Shown piece by piece: positions 6,214-13,158 of a DNA stretch of 13,697 bases (position 1 is its first letter; each line of letters opens with the position of its first letter). The notes under the pieces are model-generated. The model was not told the origin of the DNA and did not search any database. It saw only the letters and a program-made list of their open reading frames with translations. The stretch comes from Methylotenera sp. (GTDB lineage: Bacteria > Pseudomonadota > Gammaproteobacteria > Burkholderiales > Methylophilaceae): positions 1 to 13,697 of the forward strand of contig DAIDAH010000050.1 of assembly GCA_027310735.1 (NCBI GenBank). The letters run 5' to 3'. A program made the translations under genes and the position numbers.

Positions 6214-6765
6214 ATGTCAAAAATCATTTTCAAAGCAGGCGAAGCGACTGTATATACAGAAGGTAAAGACGTTACAGCCGCTATGCCAGAAATCTTAATC
6301 GGTAGCGTAGATGGCCCAGTAGGCCAATCATTTGCTAACTTGATGGCACAAAGCAAAGGCCATACGTCGATGTTTGCGGTACGTGATATTAATCAACTGG
6401 TGCGCCCAGTATGTATGACCGTACCAAAAGTGACATTAAAAGGTAGCACAGATGTAGCCTTGTTCGGCGGTGTGGTACAAGCGGCAACAGCTGATGCGAT
6501 TTTGGATTGTGTGATTGAAGGCATCATTCCAAAAGAGCAGGCTAATGACCTGTGCATCATCAGCTTGGTGTGGATTGACCCTGGTTGTATCGCGTTAGAA
6601 AAAGAAGGCAAGCTAGACAAAGCCGATATGTACAAAAACAACTACGAAGCGACTAAATTGGCGATTAAGCGTGCATTGAATGACGAGCCAACGATTGATG
6701 AGTTGATTGCAAACCGTCACAAAATCAAACATTGCATGTGGGAAGATTCATGGGATCAAAAGTAA
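6214..6765 (+). CDS. fae: Formaldehyde-activating enzyme (Fae) homologue, divergent paralogue type
   Basis: Fae condenses formaldehyde with tetrahydromethanopterin to give methylene-H4MPT in the cytoplasm of methylotrophs. The 183-residue protein keeps the family framework: GEATVY (9-14), ILIGSVDGPVGQSFAN (27-42), GHTSMFAV, VIEGIIPKEQANDL and NNYEATKLAIKRALNDEP. At the position where I align the proposed catalytic histidine of the Methylobacterium extorquens enzyme (just before the D-L-I-I-G strand), this protein has M24 in A-A-M-P-E-I-L-I-G. The C-terminus, with H-C-M-W-E-D-S-W, also differs from classical Fae. It is therefore better read as one of the Fae-like paralogues (Fae2/Fae3 type) known in Methylophilaceae, whose activity may differ. 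AAGGA (6203-6207) six bases before the ATG is a strong ribosome site. It appears to be a single-gene unit ended by a strong terminator. Confidence 0.88.
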   Translation: MSKIIFKAGEATVYTEGKDVTAAMPEILIGSVDGPVGQSFANLMAQSKGHTSMFAVRDINQLVRPVCMTVPKVTLKGSTDVALFGGVVQAATADAILDCVIEGIIPKEQANDLCIISLVWIDPGCIALEKEGKLDKADMYKNNYEATKLAIKRALNDEPTIDELIANRHKIKHCMWEDSWDQK

Positions 6766-6787
6766 TTCCAGCTGTTAAGGAATAACC

Positions 6788-6819
6788 AATAAAAAAGCGG
6801 CCTAGGCCGCTTTTTTATT
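6788..6819. terminator. Bidirectional terminator, perfect 32-bp palindrome
   Basis: AATAAAAAAGCGGCC-TA-GGCCGCTTTTTTATT-type symmetry is exact over 32 bases, with GCGGCCTAGGCCGC as the core and A6/T6 on the flanks. It lies between the convergent fae homologue and YqjK-like gene and can end both transcripts. Confidence 0.9.
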
Positions 6820-6853
6820 TTGTGGTTTAAAACTTGTGGGTTAAAGGTAGCAA

Positions 6854-7144
6854 TCAGTTTTTTAGTAACAAGTCACGCAGGCTGCGTGTGGATTTAAATA
6901 GCGTCCAGCCACTGCGTAGCCATCTGGCTGCACGCGTATGGCGTAAGACGCCAAAGAGCGCGCTAGCACCTAACGCTAGAATCGGGTAGCGTTTCACATA
7001 GCGTGCCACTCTTATGCCTCGATCTACCATTGCCAAAGGCGTGCGTAAGGGCTCGATGTTTCGCGCCAAGGCAACGCGCTGTGCAGCCGCTTGCTCTATC
7101 AGCAACTGGCGGCGTTTGGCTAACTGCGCTAGTTTCTCGTTCAT
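6854..7144 (-). CDS. YqjK-like small basic protein
   Basis: This 96-residue, strongly basic protein resembles the YqjK family, found as the last gene of yqjD-yqjE-yqjK clusters in proteobacteria. The N-terminal half (ARRRQLLIEQAA-like: K10-R12, LLIEQAAAQR) is predicted helical and heptad-like. A weakly hydrophobic stretch, YPILALGASALFGVL near 54-68, could touch or cross the membrane. No function is established for the family. The ATG at 7144 lies only 4 bases after the YqjE-like stop codon, so translational coupling is likely; no good Shine-Dalgarno is visible. The assignment leans on gene order as much as on sequence. Confidence 0.75.
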   Translation of the reverse strand: MNEKLAQLAKRRQLLIEQAAAQRVALARNIEPLRTPLAMVDRGIRVARYVKRYPILALGASALFGVLRHTRAARWLRSGWTLFKSTRSLRDLLLKN

Positions 7145-7148
7145 GGGC

Positions 7149-7541
7149 TTAATCTTTGTTGTGAATATGCTGCTGGTCTTTAATCAGCTCGGCCATGCTG
7201 GCCTCAAACATTCTCGGCATATTCTTGAGTGCGCGTATGGCTTTTATACACAAGATTGTTCCTGTGATTAGGAAAATCGCTGTGAGCATGCTGAGTGCTA
7301 GCAAGCGATATGTATCCCAAAATGCCACGACAACCAGAATAGCTAGCAATACCACGCCAAAACAAAGGCAGAAAAGGGATAAAAATACTGAGACAAGCAG
7401 AGAAATCAGTCGCTCACGGCCTTCTTCCAAGTCGGTTGAAAGTAGGTCTAGTCGTGTGTACACCAAGGCAACCAAGGTGGACGTTAGATTTTTTAGTGAC
7501 GAGAGTAATCCCTCGCCAGCCATGTTGGTATCGTCAGCCAA
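7149..7541 (-). CDS. Phage holin/holin-X family membrane protein, YqjE-like
   Basis: The protein has the GLLSSLKNL...TRLDLLSTDLEEGRERL start of the YqjE/holin-X group, then two long hydrophobic helices, about residues 45-73 and 77-102, and a charged C-terminus. Despite the holin name these chromosomal members are not phage genes; they sit in yqjD-yqjE-yqjK clusters and their function is unknown. The start shown is a TTG 6 bases after the upstream gene's stop codon. The ATG at 7523 (M7) is an equally reasonable start, and neither has a clear Shine-Dalgarno. The frame and family are secure; the first six residues are not. Confidence 0.8.
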   Translation of the reverse strand: MADDTNMAGEGLLSSLKNLTSTLVALVYTRLDLLSTDLEEGRERLISLLVSVFLSLFCLCFGVVLLAILVVVAFWDTYRLLALSMLTAIFLITGTILCIKAIRALKNMPRMFEASMAELIKDQQHIHNKD

Positions 7542-7547
7542 TTTATT

Positions 7548-7883
7548 CTAGCGCCGACCAATAAGTAAGCCAATCACAAGGCCAACGCCAGCGGCAACAC
7601 CAACGGCTTTCCAAGGATTGTCATGTACATACTCATCTGTCGCTCTAGCTGCGATCTTGCTTTTTGCAATGAGTTCGTCCTGTGCATCAGCCATTTTCAC
7701 TTTAGCAACAGCCAGAGATTCTTCTGCTCTGGTGCGTAGCGCTGCAATTGCATCTCCACCTTGATTAGCGGTTGCTTTGATGAGTGCTTCTGCGTCTGCT
7801 ACTACAACCTTAAAATCAGCAATCAATTGCTCTTTTGTAACGTCAGTCATTTCTGTTCCAACGGGTAAGTTCTTAGTGCTCAT
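7548..7883 (-). CDS. DUF883 (YqjD/ElaB-like) membrane-anchored protein
   Basis: This 111-residue protein has a long charged, alanine-rich helix (about 15-82, coiled-coil-like) followed by the DUF883 C-terminal signature: DEYVHDNPWKAVGVAAG and a glycine-patterned helix (GVGLVIGLLIGRR) ending the protein. In E. coli, YqjD and ElaB are inner-membrane proteins tied to stationary phase and ribosome binding; that role is known for those proteins and only inferred here. An upstream TTG at 7901 would add six residues, but it falls next to a near-perfect AGGAGG that clearly serves the ATG at 7883. It is the first gene of a three-gene unit with the YqjE- and YqjK-like genes. Confidence 0.88.
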   Translation of the reverse strand: MSTKNLPVGTEMTDVTKEQLIADFKVVVADAEALIKATANQGGDAIAALRTRAEESLAVAKVKMADAQDELIAKSKIAARATDEYVHDNPWKAVGVAAGVGLVIGLLIGRR

Positions 7884-7892
7884 GGTGAAGAT

Positions 7893-7900
7893 CCTCCTCA
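7893..7900 (-). promoter_or_regulatory. Strong Shine-Dalgarno of the DUF883 gene
   Basis: TGAGGAGG on the - strand, nine bases before the ATG at 7883. It is the best ribosome-binding site in the window and rules out the TTG at 7901 as the start. Confidence 0.8.
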
Positions 7901-7936
7901 AATTAGTAAATCGATACTACGTACAACGATGGGTTA

Positions 7937-7965
7937 ATGCTACCCCTTGAATAGGGTTTCATCAA
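7937..7965 (-). promoter_or_regulatory. Candidate promoter of the yqjD-yqjE-yqjK-like unit
   Basis: TTGATG (7960-7965) and TAGCAT (7937-7942) on the - strand each match four of six consensus bases and are 17 bases apart. They lie in the 97-bp gap after mutY. The leader would be about 47 bases and keeps the strong Shine-Dalgarno. Confidence 0.35.
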
Positions 7966-7980
7966 GCTATATGGGGCTAT

Positions 7981-9039
7981 CTATTTATTTTGCAAGGATA
8001 GCAGGATTTTGCGCACTGGCGTTGGAATCGCTGCGCCTATTGCATCGTCAATGCTCAGCCATATTTGCATGGTCTCACCAACGTTAGTGTTAGGCCGGAG
8101 CACGTTTAATGGCTGTGGTTGGATGTGCAATTTAAAGTGGGTAAAAGCATGACTAAGTTTAGTCAAAGGTTTGTCTGTTTGTGCCAAGATGCCAAATCTG
8201 GTTTTAACAATATGCTCAATTAATGCTTCAGTTTGAGTGTCAGTATCGGCATCAATTTCAGGAAAGCTCCATAAACCGCCCCAGATACCGGTTGGCGGGC
8301 GCTTTTCCAGCATGATTTCATCACCGCAGCGTAATATCAGCATGGTGGTGTTTTTTTCAGGAATCGTTTTACGTGGCTTGGGGGTTGGTAGCGTGTGCAC
8401 GCGTTGCTGCGCATAGGCTGTACAGCTATTCATTAATGGACATGCATCGCATTTTGGTTTGCTTCTGGTGCACAACGTTGCGCCTAAGTCCATCAGCCCT
8501 TGTGTGTAAGCAACCATGCCTGCCTTGGGTAATAGGCTCTCTGCAAGTAGCCATAACTGCTTTTCAATTTGCGGCGCGCTAGGCCAGCCTTCAACCAAGA
8601 AATGCCTAGCAAGAACACGCTTTACATTGCCGTCTAAAATGGTTTGCACTTGATTGAATGCGAATGAAGCGATTGCGGCGGCAGTAGAGCGACCAATGCC
8701 GGACAATGTTTGTATGGTTTCGAAGTCTTGTGGAAATTGCCCGTGATGCTCATCCATAATCGTGACAGCGGCATTGTGCAAGTTTCTGGCGCGCGAGTAA
8801 TAACCCAAGCCGCTCCAATGTTGCAGCACTTCATCCTGTGTGGCATTAGCAAGCGTGGCAATGTCAGGAAAGCGTTGCATAAACTTGCTGTAATAGCCAA
8901 TCACCGCCATGACTTGGGTTTGTTGCAGCATGATTTCAGAAACCCATATGGCGTATGGGTCTGTGGTATTTTGCCAAGGCAAATCATGTCGCCCATGCAC
9001 TTTTTGCCAAGTGATCAGGCGATGTGCAAAGTCAGACAT
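7981..9039 (-). CDS. mutY: A/G-specific adenine glycosylase MutY
   Basis: MutY removes adenine mispaired with 8-oxoguanine and so prevents G:C to T:A mutations. The 352 residues match the family length. E35 in WVSEIMLQQTQV is the catalytic glutamate. LSGIGRSTAAAI (112-123) is the helix-hairpin-helix, followed by D136 in ILDGNVKR, the catalytic aspartate. The [4Fe-4S] ligands C190, C197, C200 and C206 keep the C-X6-C-X2-C-X5-C spacing. The C-terminal Nudix-like domain (about 230-345) includes EKRPPTGIWGGLWSFPE and SHAFTHFKLH, which recognises the 8-oxoguanine. It follows the AsmA-family gene by 59 bp on the same strand. Its only upstream purine run (AAGG) is too distant to be a good ribosome site. 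Confidence 0.97.
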   Translation of the reverse strand: MSDFAHRLITWQKVHGRHDLPWQNTTDPYAIWVSEIMLQQTQVMAVIGYYSKFMQRFPDIATLANATQDEVLQHWSGLGYYSRARNLHNAAVTIMDEHHGQFPQDFETIQTLSGIGRSTAAAIASFAFNQVQTILDGNVKRVLARHFLVEGWPSAPQIEKQLWLLAESLLPKAGMVAYTQGLMDLGATLCTRSKPKCDACPLMNSCTAYAQQRVHTLPTPKPRKTIPEKNTTMLILRCGDEIMLEKRPPTGIWGGLWSFPEIDADTDTQTEALIEHIVKTRFGILAQTDKPLTKLSHAFTHFKLHIQPQPLNVLRPNTNVGETMQIWLSIDDAIGAAIPTPVRKILLSLQNK

Positions 9040-9098
9040 GAGTTTTGTTATTAAGCCTTGGTATCAGTTTATTTATTAGAGCCATTGCTGGGTATGGC

Positions 9099-11771
9099 TT
9101 AAAAGTTGAGTAGTTTTTTAAGTTTCTGAGCAGCTTGTTCTTTGGCTTGATCTTCTGCAGATTTAGGTGCTTCGGCTGGTGCTGCTGGTTGGCTAGGTGC
9201 CGCGCCAGTGCTAGTGGTTGTAGAGCTGGATTTCTTGCCTAATAGGCCTTTTAGCGCATCAACTTTGTTACCACCACCAATCAACTCTTGCACTGCTGCA
9301 CCTTTATCGCCGCCTACTTTATCTAATAACTTGGCTTTGGCTACGGCTGTGCCGATAGATGCAAAGTCCATTCCATATTTAGGGTTGGAGAATGTGCCAG
9401 TAATTTTTACTGGGATAGACAAGCCTGCTAATGAGTCTAAATCTGCACCGCCTTGGCCTTTCAGTGATTTGACTACGGTAGGTTTGGCTAGGTAGTTGAT
9501 GGTTTCGTTGCCAATATCAATATCGCCACGGCTATCACCTTTACCTAAGCGCAAAATGGGGGCTTTCATGGCAAGGTCTTCGTTATGTGCAACGCCATTT
9601 TTGATATCAAACGAGGCAGTTAACTCACTGAAGTCTGTTTTTTGGGTTTGATCCGCACCAAGGCTGCTTTTATCTTTCATCACATTAAATTTGGATTTAA
9701 CGTCACGAATCGTACCAGCGATGTCTATGCCCTTAACAGCACCATCAACCAGATTGATAGCGGCCTTGCCCGTAAGTGTTTTTTTTAGCGCGTTGACGCT
9801 ATCGCCAGAGGCGTTAATGTCAACATTCAGAGTGCCTTTGCCATCTAGCATGTCGTTGTTGATGGTATCTACAAGCAAAGGGCCAATGGCAATGCCTTTC
9901 ATATCTTGCTTGAAGCTGATGCTAGGCGTGCTGCGCGCGTCTATTTTAAGCGCACCATTCATGCTACCTTGGTACAAATTTGCAGAAAGTGGTGCTAGGG
10001 AGGCAACGCCGTCAGCCGCTTTCAAGTCAATACGCACGTTGGTCGCTTTGGTTTTGCCGTATTTGAATTTGCCGATACGTATGCTGCCATCTGCATTCAA
10101 GGCTTTTAATGCGCTTAAATCGATTTTCTCATTACCTGTCTTGGCTTCTTTAGGCGCTGGGCTAGCTGAGACATATTTATCTACTTCTAGCTGGTCGATA
10201 TTCAAGTCAAACGTATAAAGCGGTTTTGCAAAATGGCTGATACCCAAGCTGCCTTTGATTTGGCTGTCGTCCAGTTTTACATTCAGGCCAGTCAGCGCCA
10301 GTTTTTCACCATCCGCCTTAATATTGACGTTCAGGCCAGACAGACGATATTTGTCATACAAAATGCTGCCGATATTCAGCTTGCCATCTAACAATAGGGC
10401 GCTAAGCGCACTTAAGTCAGCTGGCTTGTCGCTGCTTTTTGCAGGTTTATCGGATTTAACGATTAACTTGTTAAGATCAAGTTTATCAGCGGTGAGATTA
10501 AATTTGATGCTTGGCTTTTTGAAGCTAGCTACCGCTACATCGCCATTAAGTTTGGTGTCATCAATATTCAAAGCGAACTTGCTGCTGGCTAGTTCATTTT
10601 TAATATCGGTGTGTGCGCTTAAATCAAAGCGGCCTTGCATGCTGCCATTTGGCAGGCTAGGGTCTTTAATATCCAAATTGCCGGCAAGTTTTGGTAAATC
10701 AAAAATCATACTTTCCAAGTTGCCATTGAACGGTGAGGAAAACTTACCATTGATGGTGCGCTTACCTTGAGTGCCTGAAATATCACCGGAAATCCCACTG
10801 CTTTGCAAAGCTTTAGGTGATCCTTTAATGTCAGCCAATACTAGGTTAGCTTTCATCGTATCGCCCGCTTTTTCTTGCACTAAGCTGACGGTGACTTGTT
10901 TGCTGGTGACTTCATCTTTTTGCGCAACTAAAGCTGGGGCATTTAAATCGATGCTGATTTTAGCGCCGCTAAACTGCCCAGAAGCGGCCAGTTTCAAGCT
11001 ATCAATCAAGAACTCTTTGGTTTCAGGTTTTGCATCAATGTCGCCGCTTGCGGTAATGCTGACATTTTTACCGCCTAGCAAATCGCCTTGAATTGCGGCA
11101 TCTAGGCCTTTAGCTGAAAAGTGCTTGGTTTCCGGGTCGGCCAAAAAGCTACCTTTGATTTTAGCATTGGCAGAAACGGCTGGTTGATTGGCTGTAATTG
11201 CAAAATCTGTGGCTAAGTCGATAGGTTCAGCCAAGGCCACATGACCAGATTTGAGGTTGAATTTAGAGATGCTGTATTTAGCACCAGTACCTTTGTCGCT
11301 ATAGGAGATGGCTGAGTTTGTGACGTTGATACCGTCAATATCAAATTTGATGTCTTGAGATTCTTTATCATCTTTGCTGAGTAGATCATCGAAATTGGTC
11401 GTGCCATCTTTGTATTTAACGATGTTGGCGCGTGCACCATCCACGTAAACCGTATCTACAATCAACTGTTTTTTGAGCAAAGGTAATAATGCCAGTGAAA
11501 CTTTAACATTATCTACTGCCGCGAATTCGGTGCTGTTTTGATGTTCGGAGAGTGAAACTTTACCTAAGTTGGCACCGATTTTTGGCCAAAAGGCTAATTT
11601 AATGTCGCCATCCAGTTTTAAGGTTCGATTTTTCTTGGCCTGAACTAAATCAATGATTTGTTGCTTGTAATCGTTAGGATTAAATGTGGCGGCCACAAAA
11701 GCCATGCCAATCAGGGCCAGGCTAATTAAGCCTGCTAGGCCATATGCTGAGTATTTTAGTAGTTTTTTCAT
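9099..11771 (-). CDS. AsmA-family envelope protein
   Basis: This 890-residue protein has a short basic N-terminus and one membrane segment (about 10-29, YGLAGLISLALIGMAFVAA), followed by the AsmA start signature FNPNDYKQQIIDLVQAKKNRTLKLDGDI. The rest is beta-strand-rich and expected in the periplasm. AsmA-like proteins are thought to form long grooves that help move phospholipids between the membranes; that role is known for relatives and inferred here. Two adjacent modules resemble each other, starting with DLSALSALLLDGKLNIG (452) and DLSALKALNADGSIRIG (551), 99 residues apart. A conserved AsmA C-terminal region (about 640-820) precedes a Ser/Thr/Ala/Pro-rich tail and a short basic helix. 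It lies between uppP and mutY on the same strand. The ribosome site is weak. Confidence 0.92.
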   Translation of the reverse strand: MKKLLKYSAYGLAGLISLALIGMAFVAATFNPNDYKQQIIDLVQAKKNRTLKLDGDIKLAFWPKIGANLGKVSLSEHQNSTEFAAVDNVKVSLALLPLLKKQLIVDTVYVDGARANIVKYKDGTTNFDDLLSKDDKESQDIKFDIDGINVTNSAISYSDKGTGAKYSISKFNLKSGHVALAEPIDLATDFAITANQPAVSANAKIKGSFLADPETKHFSAKGLDAAIQGDLLGGKNVSITASGDIDAKPETKEFLIDSLKLAASGQFSGAKISIDLNAPALVAQKDEVTSKQVTVSLVQEKAGDTMKANLVLADIKGSPKALQSSGISGDISGTQGKRTINGKFSSPFNGNLESMIFDLPKLAGNLDIKDPSLPNGSMQGRFDLSAHTDIKNELASSKFALNIDDTKLNGDVAVASFKKPSIKFNLTADKLDLNKLIVKSDKPAKSSDKPADLSALSALLLDGKLNIGSILYDKYRLSGLNVNIKADGEKLALTGLNVKLDDSQIKGSLGISHFAKPLYTFDLNIDQLEVDKYVSASPAPKEAKTGNEKIDLSALKALNADGSIRIGKFKYGKTKATNVRIDLKAADGVASLAPLSANLYQGSMNGALKIDARSTPSISFKQDMKGIAIGPLLVDTINNDMLDGKGTLNVDINASGDSVNALKKTLTGKAAINLVDGAVKGIDIAGTIRDVKSKFNVMKDKSSLGADQTQKTDFSELTASFDIKNGVAHNEDLAMKAPILRLGKGDSRGDIDIGNETINYLAKPTVVKSLKGQGGADLDSLAGLSIPVKITGTFSNPKYGMDFASIGTAVAKAKLLDKVGGDKGAAVQELIGGGNKVDALKGLLGKKSSSTTTSTGAAPSQPAAPAEAPKSAEDQAKEQAAQKLKKLLNF

Positions 11772-11783
11772 GATGTACTCACT

Positions 11784-11815
11784 AAGTTCGTATTAAGTTG
11801 ATCAAGTTATAAGTT
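11784..11815 (-). repeat. Four short AACTT direct repeats upstream of the AsmA-family gene
   Basis: AACTT on the - strand occurs at 11784-11788, 11795-11799, 11804-11808 and 11811-11815, with steps of 11, 9 and 7 bases. The middle pair flanks TTGATCAA, an 8-base palindrome. All lie within 45 bases upstream of the start codon. They may be a regulator array or AT-rich coincidence. Confidence 0.3.
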
Positions 11816-11842
11816 AACCAAAGCTATCAGTAAGATGATGTG

Positions 11843-12655
11843 TTACTTAAAATACCAAATGACAATTAACCCTAAAGCAATTCGATACCATGCAAACACT
11901 TTGAAGTTATGCGTGGCTACAAAGCGTAGTAAAAATTTAATCGCCACTAAAGCTGAAACAAATGCTGTAATAAAGCCTACGGCAAACATGCCAAAGTCTT
12001 CTAAGGCAAGGAATTTCCAGCTTTTAAGCAAATCGTAAGCGGTTGCCGCAAACATGATAGGTATGGCTAACAAGAAAGAAAACTCAGTTGCAGTCTTGCG
12101 ATTTAAGCCAAACATCATGCCGCCCAGAATGGTAGCGCCAGCTCGAGATACCCCCGGGATGAGCGCTGCTGCTTGTGCAAAGCCTACTTGTAAGGCTTGT
12201 TTGCGGCTCATGCTATCAATAGATACTGTTTTTGCTTTGAGTGGCAATTGCTCAATTGCCAAAATAGCAACACCCCCGACAATAAGTGCTACGGCTACTG
12301 TGAGCGGTGAAAATAGATAGGCTTTAATTTGCGCATGAAAAGCCAAACCTAACAATGCCGCTGGTAAAAATGCAATCGCGAGCTTCAATATAAACTCTTG
12401 CGACTGATTCGTTTGGCCTTGATGTTGGTTGGTAATGTGTAACGCCGTATCTATCAACTTACGGCGATATTCCCAGCATACGGCTAAAATGGCACCGAGT
12501 TGAATGACAATATCAAATACCTTGGCTTTGTCATCGTTAAAGCCGAGCAAATCGCCCGTGATGATTAAATGCCCGGTGCTGCTAATTGGCAAAAACTCTG
12601 TTGCACCTTCAACCAAGCCTTGAATAAAGGCGTGGAATAGTAAAATTAAATCCAT
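11843..12655 (-). CDS. uppP: Undecaprenyl-diphosphatase UppP (BacA type)
   Basis: This integral membrane enzyme dephosphorylates undecaprenyl pyrophosphate to recycle the lipid carrier for peptidoglycan and other surface polymers; overproduction gives bacitracin resistance in E. coli. The 270 residues match the family. The first signature, EGATEFLPISSTGHL (16-30), supplies E16, E20, S26 and H29. The second, PGVSRAGATI, supplies R171, matching the essential arginine of the family. Seven to eight hydrophobic segments span the rest. The ATG at 12655 has only a weak AGAG upstream. It follows the YidB-like gene by 69 bp and precedes the AsmA-family gene by 71 bp, all on the - strand, giving an envelope-related group. 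Confidence 0.97.
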   Translation of the reverse strand: MDLILLFHAFIQGLVEGATEFLPISSTGHLIITGDLLGFNDDKAKVFDIVIQLGAILAVCWEYRRKLIDTALHITNQHQGQTNQSQEFILKLAIAFLPAALLGLAFHAQIKAYLFSPLTVAVALIVGGVAILAIEQLPLKAKTVSIDSMSRKQALQVGFAQAAALIPGVSRAGATILGGMMFGLNRKTATEFSFLLAIPIMFAATAYDLLKSWKFLALEDFGMFAVGFITAFVSALVAIKFLLRFVATHNFKVFAWYRIALGLIVIWYFK

Positions 12656-12694
12656 ATAGTTACTCTAAAAATAAAACGCTGCAATGTGCAAGGG

Positions 12695-12718
12695 TACTGA
12701 CTTTCTGCAAAGTCCGTA
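12695..12718 (-). other. Hairpin between the YidB-like gene and uppP
   Basis: GACTTT and AAAGTC (12699-12704 and 12709-12714) pair around a four-base loop. After one mismatch the stem goes on with TAC/GTA, giving nine pairs. No T-run follows on the - strand, so it is not a standard terminator. It could be a 3' stability element or part of the uppP leader. Confidence 0.35.
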
Positions 12719-12724
12719 GAGCCT

Positions 12725-13114
12725 TTACTTCATCATGTCCATGAGTGCTGCAAGCAAGTTGCCGGGATTGGCAGGGACGACACCATCAGGCGTCATTTTA
12801 TCGACCATGTTAGGTAAATTTTCGGCAATATTGCTACTTAGAAGTTCAGGACTGATACCAAATTTAGTGGCAATTTCGGCAACGACACTGCTACCGAGTA
12901 CGCTAGTAATTTGCTCGGCAGTAATTGGTAAGTTTGTACCCTTGCTTACCCAGGATGCTGCTTGCTCTGCCATACCGTTTTGTTGGAATTTTTCTAAAAT
13001 GCCAGGCAAGCCACCATTTTGGTTGAATAAGTCCATGGCGATTTGCGCCATTTTGCCTTGTTCGCCGCCTACTTTGCTTAAAACCGCACCAGCTAGGCTG
13101 TCAAATAAACCCAT
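12725..13114 (-). CDS. YidB-family protein (DUF937 type)
   Basis: The 129-residue soluble protein aligns by eye along its whole length with E. coli YidB as I recall it: the MGLFDSLAGAVL start, a GGLPGILEKFQQNG block near 34-47, a helix with SWVSKG, ITAEQITSVLG near 65-75, and ENLPNMVDKMTPDGVVP near 98-114. It has no signal peptide, membrane segment or cysteine. The family has no established function. AAGGA six to seven bases before the ATG supports the start. It follows the pseudouridine synthase gene by 44 bp and probably shares its transcript. Confidence 0.88.
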   Translation of the reverse strand: MGLFDSLAGAVLSKVGGEQGKMAQIAMDLFNQNGGLPGILEKFQQNGMAEQAASWVSKGTNLPITAEQITSVLGSSVVAEIATKFGISPELLSSNIAENLPNMVDKMTPDGVVPANPGNLLAALMDMMK

Positions 13115-13158
13115 GATAAATCCTTAGTATTAGTTATTAGTATTGATTCGAGTGTTAC

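Noticed and set aside
7149..7541. Holin-family annotation as a sign of prophage
   Set aside because: No other phage gene, integrase or attachment site is present, and the gene sits in the usual chromosomal yqjD-yqjE-yqjK order.
7195..7551. Open frame on the + strand over the YqjE-like gene
   Set aside because: It is Arg/Ser/Thr-rich with no domain. The - strand frame has two clear membrane helices and tight spacing to its neighbours.
9080..9099. AGCCAT/ATGGCT hairpin at the end of the AsmA-family gene as a terminator
   Set aside because: The stem is only six pairs with an eight-base loop and no T-run on the - strand. Read-through into mutY is more likely.
9691..11091. Long open frames on the + strand inside the AsmA-family gene (9691-10218, 10255-10770, 10771-11091)
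   Set aside because: They are antisense to a clear coding sequence, have no recognisable domains or ribosome sites, and their composition mirrors the Lys/Asp/Ser-rich codons of the real gene.
13128..13141. Short repeated TTAGTATT near the YidB-like start
   Set aside because: Two eight-base AT-rich copies in a 44-bp gap are within chance and overlap the ribosome-site region.
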